This document shows, piece after piece, positions 32,701-45,350 of a stretch of 64,000 nt of DNA (positions within the stretch are counted from its first letter, which is position 1; each line of letters starts with the position of its first letter). The position numbers and the translations under genes are program-made. Source of the DNA: Trileptium ribeirensis (taxonomy: Eukaryota; Nematoda; Enoplea; Enoplida; Thoracostomopsidae); assembly GCA_030248225.1 (NCBI GenBank), contig JASANE010003525.1:1-64000 (forward strand), read 5' to 3'. The notes below the pieces were generated by a model, which worked only from the letters and a program-made list of their open reading frames with translations, made no database searches and had not been told where the DNA came from.

Positions 32701-33934
32701 CTTAAGGAACCCCACAAAGCGAGTGAACAGCACACGTGCAAACAAATGCCATACGACAAACGCATGCAACGCAACTCTTCGCGTTGCGCACTGATGCAAA
32801 TGTGCACCAAAAGGACCAAAAGTGTTAACAATAAATTTATGTTAGCAATTCGATATTCACAGCGTGCGACTAACTGTTTAGGGTAAACACGTATCACGCG
32901 TAGTCAGACAAAACACGGAAACACAGTCAACCAATGTCGCAACCAATGTCGGTTCTGAAAAATAATAACGCACTAACATATTCGAAATATGCTATAAAGA
33001 ACAGTGTATGACTGAACAATCAATACAATAATGGAACTAGATAGTGGATACAACTGAGAGTATTAAAAGTTTACAAAGCAGCGTTTCATTTTGCTTAATG
33101 CTTATATTTGAAGTTTAGCGAAATTTAAGTATTTACATTAAGCACACTGTGTATACATTTATTACGTCTGAGTCAACCTGTGACAGCAGAATATTAGCGT
33201 AGATGATAGCAACAACGTTTCCTGGTGTAAAACGTCGGGAGAATTTGTAGTCAAAGAATTTGAAAATTACAGCAGCAGTAAAAGAATTGGTTACCTTCTG
33301 ACTTAGTGCACAACAACCAGTTAGCGGTTGCACTAATTGGTTTGCAAAAGAAAATGAAAATTCCTGCAGTGTACAGCGAGGGTCTCAATCTCCGTTTATA
33401 AATCTGTTTGGCTATTCGAAATCCAGAGTCGTAACTGCAGCCACAAAACCTCAAAGGAATGGAAGTATGAATCTACCCGAATACATGATCCATCCCAACA
33501 AGGTCATATCTACTTCCAGCTAAGCCAGCGGACTATAATTTGCATGTAATCCCGTGCAAATTTGCCCTTAGGTAAGACCGCAGGGTCTTTCGACCAAAAG
33601 CGGTAAAGTTTAGAACTATTTATTTATAGCTTATTCACGATATATTTGTGGAATTGCATTACGGGCTAAATAATCAAGAACCTTGAATGATTTTGACATC
33701 AATACCGCTTAAAAATAGTAGCAAAAACAGAGGGATACCTAGTTTAAATATTTCATTCTGGGTTTGAAACTCAACTTAGCAAATTAGGCCATACCAAATG
33801 TAGGTGCACACGACGCGGGACGGCGTTTAATACCACTAAGCATTCAACTCGCGAAATGTCTTAAGGTACGGCTTAAAAATAAGAAAAATGGTAATAAACA
33901 TTGCATTCAAAACTGCTTTAACGAAAGAAAATGG
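32701..33934. other. No gene recognised
   Basis: Anonymous AT-rich sequence. Overlapping short frames on both strands around 32613-32897 and 33133-33454 show no motif. Confidence 0.35.
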
Positions 33935-34025
33935 TTGTGCAATGGCCCATTGGGTAAGACGCTTGACTATAGGCGAACAGTATTCGTTTCAAGACCCGAT
34001 CCAATGTTACACTTATCAATTTTTT
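33935..34025 (+). repeat. tRNA-derived SINE-like segment with A and B boxes
   Basis: tggcccattgggt at 33943-33955 fits the Pol III A box, and cgtttcaagacc at 33985-33996 fits the B box at the usual spacing of about 40 bp. The tRNA cloverleaf is incomplete, and a non-tRNA body seems to follow. This is the pattern of a tRNA-related SINE. Confidence 0.5.
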
Positions 34026-34636
34026 TCAAAAACTTGCATAAGGCCCAGCAGCATAGCTAATAGGGGCATATGGGGCTGCCCCCGCGCCATCAAACGTACC
34101 TGGCGACGCGCCACAGAAAAGTATATATTATATATTTATGATTTCGAGCAACTTCGCTTCTTTTAACACCGTAACACCGTTATGTAGTGGCCGTTATGAA
34201 TCCAAATATTGTTTCTGGAACATTTTGTAATATTTAATGAAATCACGTCTCTAGGAGCAACGTACGTAATAATGAGGTGATTATCCGCACTGTTTATGTG
34301 CGGTGAAAGTTTTGTCTACACCACACATTCCCATAGCGTAGAGTACTTGCCTACATGAAATAATACAACAGCTGGTGTATGAGACAGATCAAATTTACTA
34401 TGGTAGCTAAATCTGGCTATTACATCGGTTTTAACGCAATTGCATTCAGTTCTAGGAGGAAGAGCAAAAGCAGGAAGAATTTTGTGCTGGTGCTTTACAC
34501 CAGAAAGCAAAATATATACTGACATCATATATAAACTATTCAGAGATATTATTAATACTATGTCCCCGGACCTTAAATTGCTTTACTATTAGTTACAAAA
34601 GAAATACTCCGCTAGCTTCTATTTCCGGCTGCTAAC

Positions 34637-35710
34637 ATGCCTGCACCTATGCCCGCAAGATCAAATTCATCAACCACGATACAGATTACTAATAATCAAG
34701 TTGTGCCCAATTAGGGAAACACTTCACGACCATCGACTGGCGCGGTATATCGGATAACCAGCGGCGATCCTCGTCAAACGCAAGTGACCACATTCGCAAA
34801 ATACCGTCACCGGTTGAATGTGAAAAATTCTGATCTACATGCTGCGAATGCAATCAAGAAGGCGGCCACGAATGTTTCGAACGTGTTCTGTGAGCTCAGT
34901 GGATCCAATTTAACTGTAGCTCCGTGAACCGCTCGCTTGTCGCTTCGCTGGTGTTAAACGATCGTATTTTGGCTGTCTGTTAAAAGTGCAAAAATTTCGC
35001 ACGATGTCATCGTTCTTTCACGATTCCCGGATCTGTTCCTCAATCGATACATGACACAAACGAGTATAAGAAAGCGAACCTCAAATCTCGTCGCTCACAA
35101 CTGCTTTAGAAAACCTAATATCCGCATGCTATTCGACACCTGTCAACTCAACAGCAGTCACTGATTCAACATACGTATCGCCGACGTCACATGGTTTTAT
35201 CGCGTTAAGAAACACTGGTTCATATATCTCTGACCCAGTCTTCTACAACATCGAAGATGATGAATATAAGCGTCGTCGATGTATATTTGTAAGTGGTCTC
35301 CAGGAAAATGGAACGAATTGGCGACGGTATCTGCGCTTGTCAAACAGCTGGATCGATCAGCAACTGTTCGGGAAATATTTCCAATGAGAGCACTTAGTCA
35401 TCACCGCAGTACAGCTATGCAAACTTTTGATGCACGTCCACGGCTTTTAGAGATTCCCCTGTCCGTTGCCAAGTCGTACTTCAAGGGGCTCCTAAATTTT
35501 GAACAATGTCCGATGTGAAAGGCGTGTTATTTGAAGTTTTATAGCATACGACGAGCGTCGACGCTACGGCTCCATGAGAAAGAAGACGCGAAAGCTAAGC
35601 TCAAAGCTCACGGCGGACAATGCAAACACTGAACATAACGCTGTGGTAAATGAAAAAATAGTTGTCTACAAGGGATGGCGACGAGAGAATGGCTGCCTTG
35701 TTGGTGTAAG
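34637..35710 (+). pseudogene. LINE B ORF1-like protein relic
   Basis: The nucleic-acid-binding first protein of the LINE, heavily decayed. The readable clue is RRRCIFVSGLQENGT at about 35270-35310, like the opening strand of the RNA-recognition-type domain of CR1/L2 ORF1 (R-x-I/V-hydrophobic-G-x-x-E). It is followed in another frame by RPRLLEIPLSVAKSYFKGLL and then by RKLSSKLTADNANTEHN with NEKIVVYKG, which fits the C-terminal part. Several stops and frame changes. The call leans on position directly before the endonuclease. Confidence 0.5.
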
Positions 35711-36083
35711 CAACACCCGATCGACATTGGCTTTAAAACTGTTAACAATAGCCTTCCATCAATTTAAACTAAACGGCGAGGTGACTTCTGCAATTCCTAA
35801 AATGGCGGAAATGAACTGTACTTACTTTAATTCTCAAAGCATATGCAGCTGGCATATTATCTACAACATTTACTGGATAAAGAACAGCCATAAAATATAA
35901 CAATATCTGGTAAACTGGCTTGACAACACAGTGCCTGAGTCACCGTTTTCAACAAACAATTTAGAACTGTTTCGTAAAATAGGACGTGGAATGGCTGGCA
36001 ATCATTGTTTACACTAAAATTCCTTGATGTCATATAAATTCTGACATTGTTGAAGCAATTGTTATAGACGTAGACTAGTATAT

Positions 36084-37586
36084 GTTAGATGTGAGAACGA
36101 GCCTTAATTCTAAGTCTCGGCTCCGCTCGTTTTGAGTTGTACATATGCTTGTCCCGGCTCGGTTCGTTTACCGAATTTCGACGAAAAGCTCAACTCTGCT
36201 CGTTTCAGTTAAACAAAAAGCTCGGCTCGGCTCGTTTGCTGAAAAAGCTCTTTTTTCATCAGGCAAATAAACGAAATTAGAAGCGAAAAAAATTTCGGTA
36301 TAAATTTCTCATGCTAGTCTATGTGATGATCACAACTGGACAGTTGAACTAACATTCAATGATAGACCGCGGGTGTCACGAGGCTAAGCAGTTAGTCTTC
36401 ACCCATTGCTCTCTTGTAGCTATGTGTTTAGCAGTCAAGCGAAGCTTAGGCATAGGTCAGTGCTACGTCAAAGCAGGGTGCCATACAGAAAAACACGCCG
36501 CAATATTTATCCATTGTCGATTGGTTCTCAATCTATTGGTAACTTGGGGATATAATTCCGCTTCCGGATACATAGCAGTTGCTTCAAAGAATGAATATTG
36601 ATTTTGTTGATGTTTGAGTTATATAAGCACCATTCTGTCATTTGTAGAATAACAAAATTTACCGAAGAGGTAACAAATCTTACTCATAGAACATACCTTA
36701 GAATAAGAACAACGGCAAGAAACTACGGAAACGTTACATTTTATTCGGCAACACTCTTCCTTTAGTTGTATTTTGGACATTGTGGTACGGCTTTTATCGT
36801 TCTTACAAAATGTACAACAGAGTCGTCTTTCCATTCCCCTTGTACAGCAGTACTTCATCAGATAACTATGAAGTGTTTCAGCACAGGATGGCAAAAGGTC
36901 ATCCTGAGGAGGTAACTGAAATCATGGGACATGCCTTTCTCGACGTATTAACGCTAAGCTTTAGTCGTAATCTATCCCCAACTCATTTTTTCTAGATTTC
37001 ACAACACCCTCAAGGCACTGCTTCCACTTGATGCCTTCATTCTGCAGTTTTTCAAAAACTTTGCAGCCTTTTGTAAAAGAGCAGCACTTTTTTTACAGTA
37101 TATATCCGAACTTTGGCAGATACTCGGGTACAACCAGCTGCTGTAGGAATCAACGTAAGATGTTTTTAGACAGTTCGTCCAAATGTTTGTTTGGACACCT
37201 TTGTTTTTCCACTCATGACAGTATCACAGTGTGACAACAAATCTATCCAAAATTGGACATTTCGAGACTCATTTTCCAATGTGTTTAATGCTACGAAACA
37301 TTCTACTCCGAGCTGGGGATATTTAAACTTTTCCCTATTAATTTTGCCCTCGTTAGTGTTCATTTTAAAGATATAGTAACGATCCTATACCGAGTTTTTT
37401 GGAAATCTTGGTTCGGCGAGTTAATAAAAACTTAGGGTCGAAGCTCGGCACGGCTCGTTGCAATTTCTAAAGGCAGGCTCGAACACGGATGGGCTAGTTA
37501 GCTTATAGCCGAGGTTCGGCTCGGCGGCTTGGTTCTACAGTCCAACCCAGCCGAGCCGACCCTAAAACCTTGATTCTCACCTTTAG
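36084..37586. mobile_element. hAT-type non-autonomous transposon inserted in LINE B endonuclease
   Basis: Ends tagatgtgagaac (left) and taaaggtgagaat (right, reverse complement) form a short inverted repeat of hAT type. Flanking 8-bp target duplications gtatatgt (36076-36083) and gtatgtgt (37587-37594) differ at one base. Removing the insert rejoins the LINE endonuclease reading on both sides. Subterminal clusters of ggctcgg/ccgagcc motifs occur at both ends, as typical of hAT transposase binding regions. The inside has short minus-strand frames (36619-36894, Cys-rich; 37166-37363) that I cannot assign. Confidence 0.8.
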
Positions 37587-38720
37587 TATGTGTATATAGA
37601 CCTGCTAAAGCCTGGGAGGATTACACTAGAAATTTTATGCAAACTATTGGGGCAATGCCAAATATTAAGTGGACCATTATGATAACTGGGTATTTCAACA
37701 TTCCGCAAACAAAATGGAAAAATTACAAGTCGCATAACACTCCCGAATATCAGACCTTTAGAAACATTGCATTGGAAGCAATGTTATTACAGTTGGTGCA
37801 TTTCAAAACTAGAGGACAAAGCATGCTTCGATATTCGATAATGTGAAGACTTTGTTACATTTGATCATTTATCCAGTGAGTTCAATTTAATGGGCCAAAC
37901 CCAGTCACCAAAAAGAAGTACCTTATTTATGTATGATTTTTGATAAGTTGCCTACCGCAAACTAAACGTTTACTTGTTTTCTGTAAACTAGAATACGGTA
38001 TTTATAGCGGCATAACAGTTCAAAAAAACTGGGATCGTTTCGTGCAAATTTTAAATCATGCTTGCTTCAAATATGTACTTAAAAATATAAAAGTTACAAC
38101 AACTGCTTTAGAACCAAATGTCCAAAATATATCTCAGATCTTCTAACCAAAAACCGTAAGCTTTGGCGATTAGGGAAACGTTCGAAGGACTTTACCATAT
38201 ATAAGTAGCGAAGTAAAAATGCTCAAAAGCATACTTTCGCTTAAAGAGAACCTCGAAAGCAAAATTTTGAACTCAGAAAATTTGTATAACGTGTCCAAAT
38301 AATTCAACGATCGCTGCTTTGTGAAAGCTCTATTCAGAGTGAAACCGGCCAACTAGTAACTGACGACAAATGGATAAGTAACATTTTTTCATGGCTTTTT
38401 CGGATGTATATATTTTGATGATAACGACAACATTCCGTTTATGGAGCAAAGTACTAACAATATTCTGTCAATTGGATTTCATTCACGATACAAATTGTCC
38501 ACAAACACCTTTGTATGCTGAATGGAAATCACAGCCATTTTCCTGATGGTGTTTTCTGAATATTGTCGGCGTCAAATAAAAAACTTGGTTTTCTTTCCGT
38601 TAGGCCACATTTTTTATCAGAGCTTTATAAACGGAGTGTTGTCTAAACCTTGGCTATATGATGAGGTTGTGGCTGTGTTTAAGAAAGGAAATGCTTCAGA
38701 TCCTTAAAATTACAGACCTA

Positions 38721-39111
38721 TGCAGTGTTTACGTTATAAAGGACCCCATGTAAAAGTTTTGTCCACCCTGAGTGTCTCTTCCAAACTATCAATTATATGG
38801 TGTCTTGGACACCGTGGTGTTTCTGATGGTATTTCCAGATAGTATACATAGACAGTGTACTGTAAGTAATAATATGGTGTAGTCAACACCATATATTTTA
38901 TAATGGGTTTGTGTATGGCGTCCTTGACACCGTCAGTAAAAAACAATAGGTAGATTAAGACACTATAGCTACGTTAATGGTGTCTCATACACCATGTTTT
39001 GCATTACATAGTGTGGGTATATACATACACCGTATACCACTGGATGGTGCTGTCTAGACCATAGGCAGACAAAACTTTCACATGGGGGTCCTTTATAACG
39101 TAAACGCCGCA
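38721..39111. mobile_element. Harbinger-like MITE with 3-bp CTA duplication, inserted in LINE B RT
   Basis: Inverted ends of about 40 bp: tgcagtgtttacgttataaa on the left and its near-perfect reverse complement on the right, both continuing into ggacccc. CTA flanks both sides (38718-38720 and 39112-39114). Deleting the insert with one CTA restores NYRPISLTSNICK, the expected RT block. The interior carries about five short palindromes of the type tggtgt-n-acacca. The 3-bp TWA-like duplication suggests PIF/Harbinger; the family is inferred from that alone. Confidence 0.85.
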
Positions 39112-40110
39112 CTATATCCTTGACATCTAATATTTGCAAACTCATCGAGGAATAATTAACGGGTCTTTAAAAGTTAATTTGAGATAAAACAAATTATTAA
39201 CTGAACAGCAACATGGTTTTTTGTGACAAAATTCAACAACTACTTAGTTGGTACAAAGTTTAATCTCTTGGACCAAGACTATAGACACTTGGTTGCCATT
39301 ACTTACATATATTTTGCTAAAGCTTTTGACTTTATATCCCGTGAAAAATTATTGTATAAAATTATGAAATTCGGTATAACTGAGCGTGTATATGACTGGA
39401 TATCAGCCTTCTTAAAAATGCGCTCTTTTCAAGCTCAGTGACCCATTTTCGACACGTTCGCTGTAAAATCGAGTGTCCCAAAGGGTAGTGCGCTTGGCCC
39501 AACACTTTATTTCTTATGTATATAAATGATATTGTGTGTAATGTGAGTATAAACTGTAAAATGTTAGCTGACGATGTGAAATTATACAGCTGTACTACAC
39601 ATTCATGCGCAGACCTCCAACAAAATATTGAATGCTCTCTTAAGAGATTACCGGCATGGGCTGATATGTGGCAGTTAAAAATTCATACATCAAAGTGTAG
39701 TATTCTGCAACTGGACAGATATAACCCCAATGCGCAGTATCTACTTAACGATGAAATTCTTTCATAAGTTGATTATTGCAAAGACATTGGTTCTTGCTGT
39801 CAGTAAAAAAGAACTTATATATTCAATACACTGTAGGGTGATTTGTAAATAAATGCCTATCGTACAATAAATATACTATTCAAATGCTTTTTAACAAGCA
39901 ATATAACGCTACTTGTGCTAGCTTATACGATTTCCGTAAGATCACTATTTGAATAGTCCAGTCAAATTTGGTCACCGTGTTACTTCATGATTATGACTCT
40001 ATCGAGTGTGTTCAGCGTTATGTCACTCGTGGATTGTATGCCAAGGCAGGTATTGCAGCAAGGCCTAAGTGCAGTCTACACATGCACATTTTAGGAACGG
40101 TATATAACTA

Positions 40111-41409
40111 ACACCATACATATATACTCACTATGTTCCTAACGCTATACATAAATGTTGAATTGTTATGTGTCGAACGGCATAGTGAAAATAGTTTGGT
40201 GTAGCGGATAGTAACTGCGAGCCTTACAGACTCTTGTGGTCTATTTTTCTTTGAGAATACAGGACTTGTTACGTGTTACAAACGCGAGCCACAGCTCAAT
40301 TATCTGCAGGGACGCCGCAATTGACGGGGTTATAACGAAATGAACGTAATCTCCACTTTTTGTTGGTGACTACAATTTTGAAGAGCTTGCGACGCTACTG
40401 CTTATCTGCAGTCTCGCTTGTGTTATCAACGTCATTTCGCAAGTAAGAGTGTGATAATGTAATATTATGCCATACTATAAATTTCAAGACAACTGTATTT
40501 ACTTAATTATTCTAGTGACATCAATATTCAATAATAACAGTAACAATAAAGATTTCCATATATCCAAAGTAAAGTAGGAGTAATTCAAAATTTGAGCACT
40601 ACTACACTCACATACAACTAACTATAATAACACTGCGGTAATAAAATAGTGATATCAATACCATACCCGCGGTGTATTCGTTGAATTATAATAGTGTTGG
40701 TTGTCGTCGAAAATTCGACTATTGAACAGACATAAAACCAGAAAGAGAAACCACCGAGTAGCGAGAAAAGGGGGACAAGTACCCGTTTAAAATGAGTCAA
40801 CTGAGCATAAATACCGCACGCTCAGTCATAACAACAACAACACCAACAACAATCTCGTTTATCACTTTACTACGAACGTATACATATTCATTGATTCGTT
40901 CATCAAGGCAAAGCCGGTCTGCAGTTCTTCTTGTGGCTGTCACCAGTTTAGTTAAGTAGCCATTTTGACAATTATTATACAACTATATACCATTAGTGTT
41001 GTAGTGGTACTAGTTTAGCTGTTCTGTCGTAACCATAATATATATTTACACTACCTAAACGAAGGGTTTCTATGGTAACCCTTGAAATGGACATGTAGCT
41101 TCGACACGAAAATTTGTAGAAAATGATATATTTGGGCCATGTGGAGCCAAAACAAGGAAATTTTATTGTTATTCCAAGTTTCTCATAGTAAAATGCTGTT
41201 TCGCAAAAATTTACCGGTTCTATGGGGAAACTAAACTGCAAATGATTTAGAATTGTCGCTAATTTTTCGTCCATTGATAGACTAAAGGTAAGAAGTTAGG
41301 GTCGATGCACAGTTCGGCTCTTTCGTCGAGCCGAGGGGATATGTTTCAAGCCAAGCAAAGTCTACCATCGTCAAAAATCCCGAACCGTTTAGGTTCTGCT
41401 CGACACGGG
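40111..41409. other. No gene recognised; CGAGCC cluster at the end
   Basis: AT-rich. From about 41283, taaaggtaagaagttaggg and gttcggctc/gtcgagccgagg resemble an end of the hAT-like element at 36084-37586. A partner end was not found. Confidence 0.35.
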
Positions 41410-43892
41410 TCGTAAACGACACGACTTATATTTGGACAATCTTTACCCAAGCAGAAGCTGCACGTAAGTACGCTTTTTACTGTGGAAGAACAAAGTCTGT
41501 TTCCAAACCGGAGGTATCGATGGCAACAGCAAATTTAATTCTTCTAAGAGTTTCCTTGAATTTGCCAGAGTACCATGGGCGTCGATTCGAGGATGGTCGC
41601 TCTATGGTCTCTAATCGTTACATGGTCATGAAACGAATACTGAATAAAAATCTGGTCAACTTTGTTCGTCGATTGAATCATTTATCTACACATCAGCATG
41701 GGTTTGCAGCTAAACGGTCCACAATGACGCAACTAATCGATGGTATATACGATTGGGTTGCATAAATCGATACACAGTCATCTGTACATGTTGTTTATAT
41801 TGATTTTGCAAAACCTTTGCCACAGTTTCACACTCGAAGCACATTCAAAATCTTTGCTGTCTAGGAATTTCTGGATGCTGCTTATCATGGTTACAAAACT
41901 TTTTAACAAATAAGTAATTTCGAGTAAAAATAAACAATTATGCATTCTTCACTGAGAAAATGGTTCTTTCAGGTATACCTCAAGATACCGTTCTCGGTCC
42001 TTCACTGTTTCTGCAGTATGTTAATGACCTAATTTATACCGTTAGCATCTATCCCGATATTAATATCAAAGTTTTTTCCTGATGATGTAAATCTTATACG
42101 CTACTATACTACACAAAAAAGCGATAACATATAATCACAAATGCAGAGTACTGAGCTGCGGTGAACAATAGCTTTACTACATGGCAGCTATCGATCTCCC
42201 AGCAAAATGTCAGGTTCTGCATTTCGATCCTCAAAATCCGTATTTCATTTATTCGCTGTTAGAAAGCCTGAAACAACATACAATAAAGATCTGGGAATCA
42301 TGCGCGACTAAACTTAAAATGACCCCGTTGGCCATCTTATTGTGTCAAAAACGATGTGGAATCGAAAACCATTGTTACGGAATAAACAAGAAATTTGAGA
42401 CGGGTTTTCGATAACCAAAATTGGACAAAGTGGAATACAACTGCCAGAAATTACCAACTGTCGCAGAACAGAATTTTGGCAATTTCTTATGAGTAGAAAA
42501 CGGTTCACTGCTACTTAGAACATTGAATAATTCAGGATTCATTTTGTACGAATACACGAACGCGGTTAAAATTTTGAGTTCTCAGCATTCGCGAACATTG
42601 ACATTTCAAATGAAATTGAACAAATTTTTGTTCACAAAACGAGTTAAATTTTATGTAAATGTTCAAGTATTCGCGAACAAACAATTTTCATATTTGAAAT
42701 TTTCAACAAATTTGTACATTCATATTAGCAACCTGGAATCATAGAAAAGAACTTGTTCGCGAACAATTTCACACATAAAATGTTCACTAATAAATTGTAG
42801 ATTCAAATACAGAGTGAGCACGATTAATAAGTCATTATCTCCAACGCAACTATAATTTTAAAAAGCAAATGCTAGCAAATATTTGATGCATGGTGATTTT
42901 AATAATACATGCTTGATGTCGCTTGCGTATTTCTCAATGACAAAATAATTTATACAAAAATAAATTTATTTAAGAACTACGTTTGTGTTCGCGAACAACA
43001 TTTCCTTAAGAATATACGTTTGTGTTTGCGATCAAAATATATTTTTGTATGTTTGTGTTCACGAACAAGTTTAAAAATTCTTGATGTCAAATGTTGAACA
43101 ACTTGTATAAAATAGCTTCCATCGCTGAGTTATTGCACCAGATGTGTGGCTTTGCGAAGCAAAAATCACCCATTTCATACCACCTTACTACTGTTCTTAA
43201 ACTGCTTTTACTACATGATGCAATCACAAAGAAGCGTTCTGTTACAAAAATATGGCGATTGTAAAAATTGGATGGTATCCGGGTCATTTTAAGTTTAGTC
43301 ACAATCACAAGCGACCTAAAATTTAAGACACATTTTAGAAATATCACGTCAAAGGCTTATTTGCGTGTCTAGTATGTTATTTCGTTGTTTGTAGTTTGTA
43401 ACATTGATATATTATTGGGTGCTTATGTTAGCTATGTGCGCCAAATATTCGAATATTAGAGTCCTGTGTAGTCTCCAGTTTGCCAAGTACACATAGATAT
43501 GGTTGAACGTGTTCGACGCTATTATACTAGACCCGTTTATAGCAGTGCAAAGCTGGCACCCGTGCCTACAATTAGATTTCCTTAACCTTTATTCACTCGA
43601 GTTACGAAGGTTGCATTTTGATCTCAGCAAAATCTTTACACTGTTCTGCGAAGATCTATACCAATGTCATTTCAAATACTTATTAAATGAATTAATGCGA
43701 ACACGTGATCATCCTTTAAAACTTCGCATGCCAAATATAAAAACCACTTTTTTAGGCCACCTATTCCCCATAGGATCCATTAGCGAGTGTAACAATCTGC
43801 CCGGCACATTGGACGGACAGGTTTTCGCTGCGGTTGCAAACCTTGAATTTATCAATAAACTATTAGTACAGGTAGACATCAGCAGATACTAA
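41410..43892 (+). mobile_element. LINE C: CR1/Jockey-like RT relic with MITE insertion
   Basis: RT region in pieces: MKRILNKNLVNFVRRL with STHQHGFAAKRSTMTQLI (41620-41750); motif A VYIDFAKPL at about 41793; motif C as FPDDVNLIRYY near 42075; KDLGIMRD just before the MITE at 42309. After the MITE: KFKTHFRN, SKAY, and across frames SYVRQIFEY, DMVERVRRYYTRPVY; then the C-terminal frame 43503-43892 with LDFLNLYSLELRRLHFDL and ECNNLPGTLDGQV. Frameshifts throughout. Same clade style as LINEs A and B. Confidence 0.8.
42309..43297. mobile_element. MITE with TAAACTTAA ends and TTCGCGAA motifs (copy 2, long)
   Basis: Ends taaacttaaaatgaccc and gggtcattttaagttta are inverted. Ends and internal gttcgcgaac motifs (about 42588, 42670, 42753, 42991; gttcacgaac at 43053) match the family of 27091-27562, but this copy is 989 bp. 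It sits inside LINE C after KDLGIMRD. No coding frame of note. Confidence 0.8.
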
Positions 43893-44049
43893 AATACGAT
43901 CGCAACTTATAAAAGATGTACGAGTAGTAGGTACTTCCCCCAGTTTGTTATAAAATTATGTTATAACAGTGTTATAAAATTGTTTTGCTAGTAAATTGAT
44001 TGATTTAATTTGGAAAGATTTTGTAGCGACGACTTAGCCCAATATTCCT

Positions 44050-44190
44050 CGTTACGGAGAGTAGACGTCTGGAACTCTTTGGCAGAATATGGGAAAGGGT
44101 GCCCATGTCCATTAGTTTGAGCAGTTTTTTGCGTAGATTTGAAGAACGTTTAGAATTTAAGAATTTAGAATTTAGATTTAAACGTACTAG
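44050..44190 (+). pseudogene. LINE C-terminal fragment
   Basis: LRRVDVWNSLAEYGK and, one frame away, ISLSSFLRRFEERLEF resemble the C-terminal tail (F-x-x-R-V-V-x-x-W-N-x-L-P and the final FLRRF-like helix) of CR1/Jockey LINEs. It belongs to another copy than LINE C, whose own tail is complete. Confidence 0.5.
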
Positions 44191-44559
44191 AACTAGGCCG
44201 TATTCGTCATTTTATAGCACAAATGTTCGATCCTTAATCAGCTCGCGCCTTCTTTGATGCTCCGGATTACTGGATTAATATGTACAACAGTATTGTATCA
44301 CTTAATTCTGTTTATAAACATTCCAAATCAATCCTATATTTTAAATTGCTACTTTTATGGTTGCAAAAAGTGTTGCATCCAGGCTATTCCTTAATTGTTG
44401 TGCGCGTGCTTGTAAATGATAGACTTAACACAGGATACAAATCCCTTCGAGCATAATATTTTATGACCGGCTATAAGCGATTTACCTATTACTCCAACTA
44501 CAGTTATACTACAAAGTATTATAATTATAGTAATATCCGAATTTAGCAAATAGTAAACT

Positions 44560-45350
44560 TAAAAAAAATTTTGTCTTACAAATTATGTATTCATTAAGCA
44601 AGGACCATAATTTGAGTTTACATATGTAAATATGTTTGTTATACTTATTATTCTACTAAAAATTGACTTATAAAATTGTGCTGTTTCGTTTTCGAATAGC
44701 TGAGACAAACTATTCAAAGTCTAAAATGGAACAGTGCCGCCGAAAGAAAATGACATAAATTTTTGTCTTACAAGTCATAAATTGATTAAGTTAAGACCAG
44801 AATTTGATTGCATATATATCTCTTTGCTAAACTTATTATTTTACTGAAAACTGACTGATACAAATGTGTTCTTCTCTTTTCGAATATAGCCGGGACAAAA
44901 TTTTTTTCAAAGTTTAAAAATACAACAGTGGTGCTGAAAGGAAATGACATAAATTTTTGTCTTACAAGTCATAAATTGATTAAGTTAAGACAACAATTAC
45001 CGATTGCATATTTACTCAACTCTTTATTAAACTTTTACTTATACTGAATCCTCTTTCCAAAATATAGCCGGGACAAAATTTTTTTCAAAGTTTAAAAATA
45101 CAACAGTGGTGCTGAAAGGAAATGACATAAATTTTTGTCTTACAAGTCATAAATTGATTAAGTTAAGTCCAGAATTTGATTGCATATATGTCTCGTTGCT
45201 AAACTTATTATTTTACTGAAAACTGACTGATACAAATGTGTTCTTCTCTTTTCGAATATAGCCGAGACAAAAATTTTTTCAAAGTTTAAAAATACAACAC
45301 TGGTGCTGAAAGGAAACGAAAATTTTGTTTTACAAGTTATAAGCTGCTTT
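44560..45350 (+). repeat. Satellite, about 180-194 bp, five copies
   Basis: tgacataaatttttgtcttac occurs at 44751, 44945 and 45123, with a diverged earlier unit from about 44565 and a partial later unit near 45310. Each unit contains cttattattttactgaaaac and a ttcgaatatagccgggac segment. The middle units are most alike. Confidence 0.85.

Larger units (their letters stand above)
34637..40110 (+). mobile_element. LINE B: near full-length CR1/Jockey-like relic with nested insertions
   Basis: The most complete LINE here. Parts in order: an ORF1-like region (34637-35700); endonuclease beginning MNCTYFNSQSI at about 35810, with VPESPFSTNNLELFRK at 35930 and, after an insertion, VCVYRPAKAWEDY and MITGYFNIPQTKW (37590-37720); RT start VVAVFKKGNASDP and NYRP (38665-38717); SLTSNICKLIEE after a second insertion (39115-39150); motif A YIYFAKAFDF; KGSALGPTLYF; motif C LADDVKLY (39560); the tail with SVRSLFE and SSQIWSP and a VQRYVTRGLY region to about 40050. 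Many stops and frameshifts: inactive. A hAT-like element and a Harbinger-like MITE sit in it. Confidence 0.85.

Noticed and set aside
39830..39975. A third insertion in LINE B between the motif C region and the tail
   Set aside because: Reading other frames shows continuous LINE tail coding (INAYRTINILF, SVRSLFE, SSQIWSP), so only frameshifts are present.
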